Of a DNA stretch of 11,758 nt, positions 4,665 through 11,558 are shown in pieces. Every line of letters starts with the position of its first letter. The first letter of the stretch is position 1. Origin of the DNA: Gammaproteobacteria bacterium. GTDB taxonomy: Bacteria; Pseudomonadota; Gammaproteobacteria; Poriferisulfidales; Oxydemutatoraceae. Below the pieces are notes generated by a model. The model saw only the letters and a list, made by a program, of their open reading frames with translations, was not told the origin of the DNA and did no database searches. The stretch lies in NCBI GenBank assembly GCA_007570905.1, contig RKSI01000120.1, positions 1 through 11,758 of the forward strand, given 5' to 3'. The translations under genes and the position numbers were made by a program.

Positions 4665-6989
4665 ATGACACTAAGCACCAAGATACGGGCGCCGGAGGGA
4701 CATTCGGTACACCATGTGCCGTGCCCGCACGATTGCCCGGATACATGCTCCATGCTTGTAACGCGCGACGACAAGACCGGCAAGGCGGTCAGGGTTCAGG
4801 GCGACCCGACCCACCCCATCACCAAAGGTTACCTTTGCAACAAGGTCAACCATTATCTGGAACTGGTTTACAACGACAACCGCGTTCTCTATCCGCACAA
4901 GCGGGTCGGGCCCAAGGGGCCGGGCGCGAAATTCGAGCGCATCGGCTGGGACGAGGCGCTTGACGCCGTGACCGGCAACCTGAAGCAAACCATCGCCCAA
5001 TACGGCGCCGAGGCGGTGCAGCCGTATTCGTATTCCGGCACGCTCGGAATGCTCGGCTACTGGGGCATGGACCAGCGCTTCTGGAACAGGATGAACGCGG
5101 CCCGCCTGGAGCAGTCCATCTGCATTTATGCGGCGATGTGGGCCGGCATCTATACCTACGGCGTCGCCAACGGGCCTTCCATCCACGAGGCGTGCGAGGA
5201 GGCCGAACTCATCGTGCTGTGGGGCGCCAACCTGGTCAGCACCGGCGTGCACGCGATTCCGTTCATCCAGAAGGCGCGCGCGCGCGGCGCGAAGTTGATT
5301 GTGATAGACCCGCGCATCACGCGCACCACGATGATGGCCGACTGGCACATCCAGCCGCGCCCCGGCACCGACGGCGCGCTGGCGCTCGGCATGATGAAGA
5401 TCATCGTGGACGAGGGGCTGCACGACCTTGATTTCCTGAGAGAGCAGACCAGGGGCTGGGAGGAGTTTCTGGAGAAGAAACTGCCGGGCTATCCGGTGGA
5501 GCGCGTCTCTGAAATCACCGGGCTGGACGCCGGCGTCATCCGCAAGTTCGCGCTGGAGTATGCAAGCACGAAGAAAACCTTCATCCGCGCCAACTACGGG
5601 CTGAACCGGCACCAGAACGCCGGCCAGATGTGCCGCGCGATTCTGACGCTGCCGTGCATCACCGGGGCGTGGCGCGAGAAGTGCGGCGGCACCGCGTTCG
5701 GCACGCTGGAGGAGATGTGGATGAAGTTTCCGCTGGCCAAATTGCAGCGCCCCGACCTCGGCAACCGCGCCGAGTCGCGCGTTGTGAACATGGTGCAGGT
5801 GGGGCGGGCGCTGTCGGAGGACATCGGCGCCAACGATGAAAAACTCGACCCGCCGATCAAGCATCTGTTTGTCTATAACTCCGACCCGGCGAATTGCGCG
5901 CCGAACACCAACAGCGTTCGCAAGGGCCTGATGCGCGACGATTTGTTTGTGACCGTCCACGAGACTTTCTGGACCGACACCTGCGACTACGCCGACATCG
6001 TGCTGCCCGCCGACACGCAACTGGAGCGCATGGACCTGCACGCGGCCTACGGCCACTACTACTTCAACATGAACAAGCCGGTCATCGAGCCGCTCGGCGA
6101 AAGCGTCCGCAACACCGAGTTGTTCAGGAAGCTGGCGCAGCGGATGGGTTATGTCGAGGAGGGCGACAACGCCTTCACACAGACCGACGAGGAGATGGTG
6201 CGCGAGATCATAGACGACGAGGACAATCCGCTGATGGAGGGCATCACCTACGAGCAACTCGAGGAGAACGGCTGGGCCAGGGGCATGGTCGAGTCGGAGC
6301 GCCGCGATTACCTGAAAAACGGCTGGCCCAGCCCCAGCGGCAAGATCGAGATTTACAGCGAGACCATCAAGGAACTGGGGCAGGACCCGCTGCCGACCTA
6401 CACGCCGGAGGAGGAAGGCCAGGAAGACCACGAGCGCCGCCGCCAGTACCCCATCCAGGTGCTGAGCAGCGCGACGCATTACTTCATCGGCGATTCGTTC
6501 CAGTCGGTGCCGCGCCTGCGCGCGATGATGTCGCGCCCGACCGTCGAGTTGAGCACCCAGGACGCCGCCGAGCGCGGCATCAAGGACGGCGACCTGGTGC
6601 GGCTCTACAACGACCGCGGCGAGACCTACTGCCATGCGGTGATTATCGACGGCCTGCTGCCCGGCGTTTGCGGAACGCAGAAGCAGTTCAAGGGCAGCAA
6701 CACGGCGGGCGGCGTCAACGCCAACGCGCTGAACTCGCAGCGGCTGACCGACTTCGGCATGAGCCCGTGTTTTTACTCGGTGCTGGTTGAAATAGAGAAG
6801 GCCGACAACGCCGACCAGTTCACGCGGCAGAAGTTGCTGCAAATGGGCGGCGTTGAGGGCTATATCCGCGCGTGGCGCAACGACCCGGCAAACGCCGGCG
6901 TCGAGGCCAGCGACGACGACATCATCGAGTTTGCCAGGAGCAGGCACCCGAGTGTGTTCGCGGAAGTGCGGAGGTTCGGCGATGAGTGA
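4665..6989 (+). CDS. Molybdopterin-dependent oxidoreductase with [4Fe-4S] cluster
   Basis: This is a member of the DMSO-reductase/formate-dehydrogenase superfamily, 774 residues, expected to bind a bis-molybdopterin Mo or W cofactor. The N-terminal [4Fe-4S] motif is Cys20, Cys24, Cys28 and Cys58 (CPHDCPDTC, then YLCNK). LIVLWGANL (182-190) and LIVIDPRITRTT (211-222) are cofactor-binding strands; PGTDGALALGM follows at 233-243. The C-terminal cofactor cap runs from roughly residue 600 to 740. By the order of neighbouring motifs Cys153, in SICIYAA, aligns with the Cys/Sec metal ligand of formate dehydrogenases, but the histidine that follows it there is Ile154 here. No twin-arginine signal is present, so the enzyme should be cytoplasmic. 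The start at 4665 has AGAGGGA 7 nt upstream. The stop overlaps the next gene by 8 bp, which supplies a plausible electron partner. The substrate cannot be told from sequence. Confidence 0.9.
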   Translation: MTLSTKIRAPEGHSVHHVPCPHDCPDTCSMLVTRDDKTGKAVRVQGDPTHPITKGYLCNKVNHYLELVYNDNRVLYPHKRVGPKGPGAKFERIGWDEALDAVTGNLKQTIAQYGAEAVQPYSYSGTLGMLGYWGMDQRFWNRMNAARLEQSICIYAAMWAGIYTYGVANGPSIHEACEEAELIVLWGANLVSTGVHAIPFIQKARARGAKLIVIDPRITRTTMMADWHIQPRPGTDGALALGMMKIIVDEGLHDLDFLREQTRGWEEFLEKKLPGYPVERVSEITGLDAGVIRKFALEYASTKKTFIRANYGLNRHQNAGQMCRAILTLPCITGAWREKCGGTAFGTLEEMWMKFPLAKLQRPDLGNRAESRVVNMVQVGRALSEDIGANDEKLDPPIKHLFVYNSDPANCAPNTNSVRKGLMRDDLFVTVHETFWTDTCDYADIVLPADTQLERMDLHAAYGHYYFNMNKPVIEPLGESVRNTELFRKLAQRMGYVEEGDNAFTQTDEEMVREIIDDEDNPLMEGITYEQLEENGWARGMVESERRDYLKNGWPSPSGKIEIYSETIKELGQDPLPTYTPEEEGQEDHERRRQYPIQVLSSATHYFIGDSFQSVPRLRAMMSRPTVELSTQDAAERGIKDGDLVRLYNDRGETYCHAVIIDGLLPGVCGTQKQFKGSNTAGGVNANALNSQRLTDFGMSPCFYSVLVEIEKADNADQFTRQKLLQMGGVEGYIRAWRNDPANAGVEASDDDIIEFARSRHPSVFAEVRRFGDE
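6970..6975 (+). promoter_or_regulatory. Shine-Dalgarno for the reductase inside the molybdoenzyme gene
   Basis: GGAGGT lies 6 nt before the ATG at 6982, within the last codons of the upstream gene. It fixes the reductase start and shows that the two genes are translated from one message. Confidence 0.85.
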
Positions 6990-8127
6990 TTTTGCGGGCT
7001 TTCACGACCCGGCGGAGCGGTTGGCCGGACAGCCGCTGCCGGCGCCGGACAAGACCGTGTACGGGCGGCGCGTCGCCACCCACCGCGGCAGCATCAAGAG
7101 CGTTCGGAGCCTGACCTACGACACATATGAACTGGTGGTCGAGCGCGGCAACGGCGGCCAGCCGGCGCTGAACGCGCGGGCCGGGCAGTATGCGGCGCTG
7201 AAGGTGGCCGGCCTTGACAAGCCGCGCTCGTATTCCTTTGCGCGCGCGCCCGAATGCGAGGCCGCGGGCCAGAGCACCTTCTTCATCCGCCTGGTTCCGA
7301 ACGGCCAGTTTTCCGGGTGGCTGTTCGAGAAAGACCGCACCGGCGAGGAGATAGTGCTGAGCGGCCCGCTCGGCGGCTTCGGCCTGGACCCGTCGTCCGA
7401 CCGGATGCTGTGCGTCGCCGGCGGCAGCGGCATGAGCGCGATTTTCTCGATCCTGGAGCATGCGTGCAACGAGCGGGTGGCGCGCGACGCGCTGTTTTTT
7501 TACGGCGCGCGCACCAGCAAGGACTTGTATTGCCTGGACGAACTCGCCGAAATCGGCAAACGCTGGCATCCGAAGCACAGTTTTGAGTTCATCCCGGTCT
7601 TGTCGGAGGAGCCGGAAGACAGCGGCTGGGACGGCGCGCGCGGCTTTGTCACCGACTACATGAAGAAAAACTGCCTCGACAACGGCAGGATAGACCTCGC
7701 GCAATGCAAGGCGTATTTCTGCGGGCCGCCGCCGATGATAGATTCCGGCATCCGCGTGCTGGCCGACGCCGGCATGTCCGGGTCGTGCATTTTTTACGAC
7801 AAGTTTGAGGACGCCAGTTCGCCGGCGCCGGTGATAGACAACACCAAATGCGTGCTGTGCGACGAGTGTCTGCTGGTCAAGCCGACCGACAACTGCATCA
7901 TTGAGGTGTCCAAACTCATCCGCAACAGCGGCCCCGGCCCCGACCGCTACGAGGTGGTCAGTCCGTCCGAGACTTCCGGTTTGTATTACAATACACTGTA
8001 CATAGACGAGGAAGAGTGCATTCGCTGCTATGCCTGCGTGGACGCCTGTCCGGCCAACGCCATCAGCCCGGACTACGACAAGACGCCGAAAACACTGCGC
8101 GGCGTCGCCGCCCGCGGCATCACATAG
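6982..8127 (+). CDS. FAD/NAD(P) oxidoreductase fused to a C-terminal ferredoxin-like module
   Basis: The 381-residue protein has a ferredoxin-NADP+ reductase-type core: the FAD motif RSYS at 82-85, a nucleotide-binding glycine loop CVAGGSGMSA at 144-153, and CGPPPM at 247-252, which ends the NAD(P) domain. The C-terminal 90 residues hold two cysteine clusters: Cys290, 293, 296 and 305 (spacing 2-2-8), and Cys346, 349, 352 and 356 (the classic CX2CX2CX3CP), expected to bind two [4Fe-4S] clusters. There is no plant-type [2Fe-2S] domain, unlike benzoate-dioxygenase reductases with a similar core. No signal peptide is seen, so it should be cytoplasmic. It overlaps the molybdoenzyme gene by 8 bp and has its own good Shine-Dalgarno, so the two are probably subunits of one NAD(P)-linked complex. 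Whether electrons flow from substrate to NAD(P)+ or the reverse is not evident. Confidence 0.88.
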   Translation: MSDFAGFHDPAERLAGQPLPAPDKTVYGRRVATHRGSIKSVRSLTYDTYELVVERGNGGQPALNARAGQYAALKVAGLDKPRSYSFARAPECEAAGQSTFFIRLVPNGQFSGWLFEKDRTGEEIVLSGPLGGFGLDPSSDRMLCVAGGSGMSAIFSILEHACNERVARDALFFYGARTSKDLYCLDELAEIGKRWHPKHSFEFIPVLSEEPEDSGWDGARGFVTDYMKKNCLDNGRIDLAQCKAYFCGPPPMIDSGIRVLADAGMSGSCIFYDKFEDASSPAPVIDNTKCVLCDECLLVKPTDNCIIEVSKLIRNSGPGPDRYEVVSPSETSGLYYNTLYIDEEECIRCYACVDACPANAISPDYDKTPKTLRGVAARGIT

Positions 8128-8157
8128 CGGCACAAGAGGGCGTTTGCCGATTTCCTC

Positions 8158-8255
8158 GCCGGCTTGCCGGTTAGAGGCAGCCGGTTAACGGTTAGCGCCG
8201 GCAACCCGGCAAGCCGGCTGTCCTGCGACAGCCGGCGGTGTGCTTGCCGGCCGGC
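8158..8255. repeat. Cluster of GC-rich inverted repeats between the redox operon and tRNA-Arg
   Basis: GCCGGCTTGCCGG (8158-8170) is matched by its exact reverse complement at 8206-8218, 35 bp apart. A shorter pair, GCCGG (8180-8184) and CCGGC (8198-8202), nests inside. The right arm also takes part in a second perfect hairpin, 8213-8222 with 8227-8236 (10-bp stem, loop CTGC), which would compete with the first. The 10-bp palindrome GCCGGCCGGC follows at 8246-8255, preceded by another CTTGCCGG. The shared core recalls REP/BIME-type elements. There is no T-tract, so it is at best an unusual transcription end. Confidence 0.6.
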
Positions 8256-8270
8256 GAAGTGCAGGCATGG

Positions 8271-8347
8271 GCGCCCGTAGCTCAGTTGGATAGAGTACCT
8301 GGCTACGAACCAGGTGGTCGGAGGTTCGAATCCTTCCGGGCGCGCCA
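8271..8347 (+). tRNA. tRNA-Arg (anticodon ACG)
   Basis: A complete 77-nt cloverleaf. The acceptor stem GCGCCCG (8271-8277) pairs with CGGGCGC (8337-8343), followed by discriminator G8344 and an encoded CCA (8345-8347). The D arm begins GCTCAGTTGGATAGAG. The anticodon stem CCTGG/CCAGG encloses the loop CTACGAA, with anticodon ACG at 8305-8307. The T arm has the standard TTCGAAT loop; its stem includes one G-U pair. The body is very close to E. coli tRNA-Arg(ACG). A34 is expected to be deaminated to inosine by TadA so that CGU, CGC and CGA are all read. No clear promoter is visible between the upstream inverted repeats and the gene. Confidence 0.97.
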
Positions 8348-8386
8348 ACTTCATGTCCCGCCTCGCGCCGTTGCCGCGGAATGCGG

Positions 8387-8392
8387 TATCAT
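8387..8392 (+). promoter_or_regulatory. Weak -10 candidate before the TonB2-type operon
   Basis: TATCAT matches the -10 consensus at five of six positions and lies in the 59-bp gap between the tRNA and the first gene of the cluster. There is no matching -35, and the leader would be only about 8 nt. Read-through from the tRNA promoter is the alternative. Confidence 0.2.
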
Positions 8393-8406
8393 GGCGGCTT
8401 TTGACC

Positions 8407-9198
8407 ATGCGGTATTCGGCATCTTTTTTGCGCCCGGTGTGGTTGTGCGCGGCGGTTTTCGCGGCGGCTGCGGTTTCCGCCGACCCCCTTGACGAGGCCT
8501 CCGACCTCGTCCGCGACGAGGTCGGCAAGGGCGCCGCGTCGCAGCGCGCCATCAACCGGATTGACGACGAGACTCGGCGCCTGCGCGAGGAGCGGCGCGC
8601 GCTGCTCGCCCGGGTCGAGTCGCTGCAAACCTATTTGCGCCAGTTGCGCGCTCTGATTGCCGACCAGCAAGGCGCCATCGCGCGCTACCGCGACGGCATC
8701 GCGCGTGCGCGCGACATGGAGCGCGAGATTCTGCCGCTGGCCGAGAGAATGGTCGGCGCGCTTGACGAGTTTGTCCGGCTGGATGTGCCGTTTCTGGCCG
8801 CCGAGCGCGGCGCGCGCATTGATAAATTGAAGGCGATGCTGCCGAAGTCCGGCCTGTCGGCCCCGGAGAAATTCCGCCGCATTCTGGAAGCCTACGGCAT
8901 TGAGGCCGATTACGGGCGCACCATAGAGGCATGGCGCGGCGAGTTGGGCGAGACCGGGGAAGGCGGCCAGATCGTGGATTTTCTGCGCGTCGGCAGGAAT
9001 ATCCTGGTTTATCAGACGCTGGACGGCGGGCGGCTCGGCATCTGGGATTCTGAGGCAAAGGCGTGGCGGGCGCTCGGCGACGAATACCGCCCGGCGGTGC
9101 GCCGCGGCCTGCGGATGGCGCGCGAGACGGTGTCGCCAGGCCTGCTGGTGCTGCCGGTGCGGGCCGCCGGCGCGCGCGGCGGGGAGCGGGCGCAATGA
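8407..9198 (+). CDS. DUF3450-family periplasmic coiled-coil protein
   Basis: The 263-residue product resembles the DUF3450 proteins that head TtpC/TonB2 clusters in Vibrio and Shewanella. Residues 1-25 form a signal peptide with hydrophobic core VWLCAAVFAAAA and a VSA cleavage site before Asp26, so the protein should be periplasmic. A long charged heptad-like helix (about 45-110, rich in Arg, Glu and Leu) suggests a coiled coil. The remainder, with FLRVGRNILVYQTLDGGRLGIWD near residues 197-219, is the conserved C-terminal block. The ATG at 8407 is chosen because it gives a clean signal peptide; upstream in-frame starts at 8353 or inside the tRNA would not. It overlaps the next gene by ATGA. 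Its exact job is unknown; the context points to a partner of the TtpC energising complex. Confidence 0.82.
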   Translation: MRYSASFLRPVWLCAAVFAAAAVSADPLDEASDLVRDEVGKGAASQRAINRIDDETRRLREERRALLARVESLQTYLRQLRALIADQQGAIARYRDGIARARDMEREILPLAERMVGALDEFVRLDVPFLAAERGARIDKLKAMLPKSGLSAPEKFRRILEAYGIEADYGRTIEAWRGELGETGEGGQIVDFLRVGRNILVYQTLDGGRLGIWDSEAKAWRALGDEYRPAVRRGLRMARETVSPGLLVLPVRAAGARGGERAQ

Positions 9199-10604
9199 CC
9201 AGGCATCTTGCATGGATGCTGCCGGCGTGGATGTTATGCGCGCCGGCGTTCGCGCAGCAGCCCGCGCAGGAACCCGAACAGGAAACGCAACCGCCGGCGG
9301 CGTCGTTCAAGCAATTGCTGGAGAAAATCCGCGGCGATTACCGCGAAGACCTTGAGCAGCGCCGCAAGCGCGAGAGCCGTTTTGCCGGCGACCGCGACCG
9401 GCAGGCGCAGGCGGTGGCCGCGGCGCGGCGGCGTCTTGACCAGTTGACGAAGGAAAGCGCGGCGCTGGAGGCGCGCTTTGACGACAACGAGGAGAAACTG
9501 CTGGAACTGCGGCAGTTGCACCGCCAGCGCGCAGGCGACCTGGAGGAATTGTCGGCGGTGGTGGTGCGCAGCGTCGCCGACATCCGCGCGACTTTGGCCG
9601 AATCGTTCATCACGCTGCTGCTGCCCGGCGCCGACGGCCAACTCGCCGCGCTGATGCGCCAGGACGGCCTGCCCGACCTCGCCGGCCTGGAAGACCTGTG
9701 GTATCTGATGACCGAAATCATGACGCTGCAAGGCGGCAGCCACCGCTTTGAGGCCGATGTCATCCTGTCCGACGGGCGCCGCGAACGCCGCGAGGTGACC
9801 GGCATCGGCCCGTTCACCGCCGTGTCGCAGGGGCGCTTCCTGAAATACCTGCCGGAAAGCCGCGGCCTCGCCGACCTGGCGCGCCAGCCGGCGTCGCGCT
9901 ATCTCGCCGCCGCCGCAGCCGTGTCGCGGGCCGGCGCCGGTTCGGCCAGTACGGATGCAGACTTTGTCGCGGCGCCGGTGGACCCGTCGCGCGGCGCCAT
10001 CCTGGCGACGCTGGTGCAGGCGCCGACCTTGATTGAGCGCATCGAGCAGGGCGGCTGGATTGCGTATCTGATTCTGGCGCTCGGCCTCGCCGGTTTGCTG
10101 CTGGCGGCGGAGCGCATCGTGTCTCTGACGCGCGCGGTCGGCGGCGTGCGCCGGCAGAAGGACGCGCCGGAGTTGTCGCAGTCCAATCCGCTGGGGCGGG
10201 TGCTCGGCGTTTCGCGCGAGCACGACGGCGCCGATGTGGAAAGCCTTGAACTCAGCCTGCACGACGCGGTCATCCGCGAGATGCCGCCGCTGGAACGCGG
10301 CCTCGGCGCCCTCAAGGTGCTGGCCGCGATTGCGCCGCTGCTGGGGCTGCTCGGCACCGTCGTCGGCATGATCGAGACTTTCCAGGCGATCACGCTGTTC
10401 GGCACCGGCGACCCGCGCACCATGGCCGGCGGCATCAGCCAGGCGCTGGTGACGACGGCGCTGGGGCTGATGGTCGCGGTGCCGCTGTTGCTGCTGCACA
10501 CCTTCGCCGCCGCGCGCAGCCGCGAGATACGCCAGATTCTGGAAGAGCAAAGCGCCGGCATCGTCGCGCTGCACGCGCGCCGCGAAGCCGGGGGAGTGGC
10601 GTGA
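9195..10604 (+). CDS. TtpC-like MotA/TolQ/ExbB proton-channel protein with long periplasmic N-domain
   Basis: The 469-residue protein has a signal peptide ending AFA before Gln21, then a long coiled-coil and globular periplasmic region (about 36-270, with many Arg/Glu/Leu heptads and an FEADVILSDGRRE segment), then an ExbB/TolQ domain. Predicted membrane helices lie at about 287-305, 374-395 and 414-440; LGLLGTVVGMIETFQAI (383-399) and GGISQALVTTALGLMVAVP (412-430) are the signature blocks of the channel family. This architecture matches TtpC, which in Vibrio is needed for TonB2-dependent iron uptake. The ATG overlaps the preceding stop as ATGA, with GGGGAG 8 nt upstream. A second, short ExbB follows, as in known TonB2 clusters. 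The protein should sit in the inner membrane and couple the proton gradient to TonB. I am sure of the family, less so of the substrate system. Confidence 0.9.
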   Translation: MTRHLAWMLPAWMLCAPAFAQQPAQEPEQETQPPAASFKQLLEKIRGDYREDLEQRRKRESRFAGDRDRQAQAVAAARRRLDQLTKESAALEARFDDNEEKLLELRQLHRQRAGDLEELSAVVVRSVADIRATLAESFITLLLPGADGQLAALMRQDGLPDLAGLEDLWYLMTEIMTLQGGSHRFEADVILSDGRRERREVTGIGPFTAVSQGRFLKYLPESRGLADLARQPASRYLAAAAAVSRAGAGSASTDADFVAAPVDPSRGAILATLVQAPTLIERIEQGGWIAYLILALGLAGLLLAAERIVSLTRAVGGVRRQKDAPELSQSNPLGRVLGVSREHDGADVESLELSLHDAVIREMPPLERGLGALKVLAAIAPLLGLLGTVVGMIETFQAITLFGTGDPRTMAGGISQALVTTALGLMVAVPLLLLHTFAAARSREIRQILEEQSAGIVALHARREAGGVA

Positions 10605-11137
10605 TGCCGGCGCTGCGCACGCTGGTCTGGCCGGTGCAGGATTTTCTGGCGCTGGGCGGCCCGGTGCTGTTCGCGGTGATGCTCGTCACCTTCGTGATGT
10701 GGTTTCTGATTGCCGAGCGCTACTGGTATTTCGCAACCTGGTCGCCGCGCGCGATGCGCCATTACGCGCGGCTGTGGCGGCGCCAGGACGACGCGCCGGC
10801 GTGGCGGCGGCGCGCCGTTCGCCGTTGCTGGCTGTCGGAATACCGCGTCGCGAATGAAAGGCGGCTGGCGCTGATTCGCGCACTGGTGCGGCTAAGCCTG
10901 CTGCTCGGCCTGCTGGGCACGGTGGTCGGCATGATAGAGGTCTTTGACGCGCTCGCCTCGACCGGCTCAAGCGACGCCCGCACCATCGCGTCGGGCGTTT
11001 CCCGGGCCACCATTCCGACGATGGCCGGCATGGTCGCGGCGCTGTCCGGGTTTTATTTCTCGGTGCACCTGCGCCACCGCGAGAAGCGGATGCTGGGGCA
11101 ACTGGAAGAACACTTTCACCGGGGCGCCGCCGGGTGA
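10604..11137 (+). CDS. ExbB-type proton-channel subunit (ExbB2-like)
   Basis: A short 177-residue ExbB/TolQ-family inner-membrane protein. Three hydrophobic helices are visible: about 19-39 (PVLFAVMLVTFVMWFLIAE), 95-112 (VRLSLLLGLLGTVVGMIE) and 138-155. The GLLGTVVGMIEVFDAL block and GVSRATIPTMAGMVAALSGF are the channel-forming signatures and match the same blocks in the longer TtpC protein just upstream, suggesting paralogy. A basic cytoplasmic loop (about 48-92) contains many Arg residues. The ATG at 10604 shares one base with the upstream TGA and has GGGGAG 7 nt before it; a GTG at 10601 would add one residue but is too close to that site. It should form a pentamer around an ExbD dimer. 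Confidence 0.93.
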   Translation: MPALRTLVWPVQDFLALGGPVLFAVMLVTFVMWFLIAERYWYFATWSPRAMRHYARLWRRQDDAPAWRRRAVRRCWLSEYRVANERRLALIRALVRLSLLLGLLGTVVGMIEVFDALASTGSSDARTIASGVSRATIPTMAGMVAALSGFYFSVHLRHREKRMLGQLEEHFHRGAAG

Positions 11138-11147
11138 GGGGCCGCAG

Positions 11148-11558
11148 ATGAGACAGCGCTCGCTGCTTCGGCCCGGCGACGAAGAGGCCGACATCAACCT
11201 GACGCCGATGCTGGATGTCGTCTTCATTCTGCTGATTTTCTTCATCGTCACCGCGTCGTTCGTCAAGGAGGCCGGCGTCGAGGTGTCGCGCCCGACCGCC
11301 GAGTCCGCGGTGCGCCAGGAACACGCCTCTATTCTGGTCGCGATAGACGCCGCCGGCGGCGTCTGGATTGACAAGCGCAGCGTGGATATCCGCGCGGTGC
11401 GCGCCAGCATTGAAAGGCTGCACCTGCAAAACCCGCAGGGTTCGGTCGTCATCCTCGCCGACCGCATGTCCAACAACGGCGTGCTGGTGGAGGTGCTGGA
11501 CCAGGTGCGCCTCGCCGGCGTCGAGAAAATCGCCATCGCCGCGCGCAACGATGAATGA
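11148..11558 (+). CDS. ExbD-type energy-transduction protein (ExbD2-like)
   Basis: A 136-residue ExbD/TolR-family protein: a short cytoplasmic N-terminus, one membrane helix (about 20-38) beginning INLTPMLDVVFILLIFF, then a periplasmic domain. Asp23 in TPMLDV is the conserved protonatable residue of the family (Asp25 in E. coli ExbD). The periplasmic part has the usual VAIDAAGGVWID strand pair and the VVILAD...VLDQVRLAGVEKIAIA end. The ATG at 11148 follows TGAGGGG by 6 nt, and this Shine-Dalgarno includes the stop codon of the upstream exbB. The next start lies 8 bp inside its 3' end. Length is normal. With ExbB it should convert proton flow into movement of TonB. Confidence 0.95.
   Translation: MRQRSLLRPGDEEADINLTPMLDVVFILLIFFIVTASFVKEAGVEVSRPTAESAVRQEHASILVAIDAAGGVWIDKRSVDIRAVRASIERLHLQNPQGSVVILADRMSNNGVLVEVLDQVRLAGVEKIAIAARNDE

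Noticed and set aside
3074..4783. A 569-codon minus-strand frame covering mlaA, folE and their gaps
   Set aside because: It runs opposite two well-identified genes and through hairpin-rich gaps. Its composition is that of an antisense shadow in GC-rich DNA.
4671..6947. A 758-codon open frame on the minus strand opposite the molybdoenzyme gene
   Set aside because: It mirrors the coding frame of a GC-rich gene, is low-complexity (Ala, Arg, Val, His, Leu), and has no recognisable domain or start signal.
8223..8270. Promoter for tRNA-Arg just upstream of the gene
   Set aside because: TTGCCG at 8244-8249 could be a -35, but no -10 lies at a workable distance before the tRNA 5' end.
8271..8347. 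tRNA-Arg as an integration site for a mobile element
   Set aside because: tRNA-Arg genes are common attachment sites, but there is no integrase and no duplicated tRNA 3' end nearby. The following genes look like ordinary chromosomal energy-transduction genes.
8314..8406. Extension of the DUF3450 gene into the tRNA
   Set aside because: The frame is open into tRNA-Arg, but the signal peptide begins at the ATG at 8407, and coding through a tRNA is implausible.
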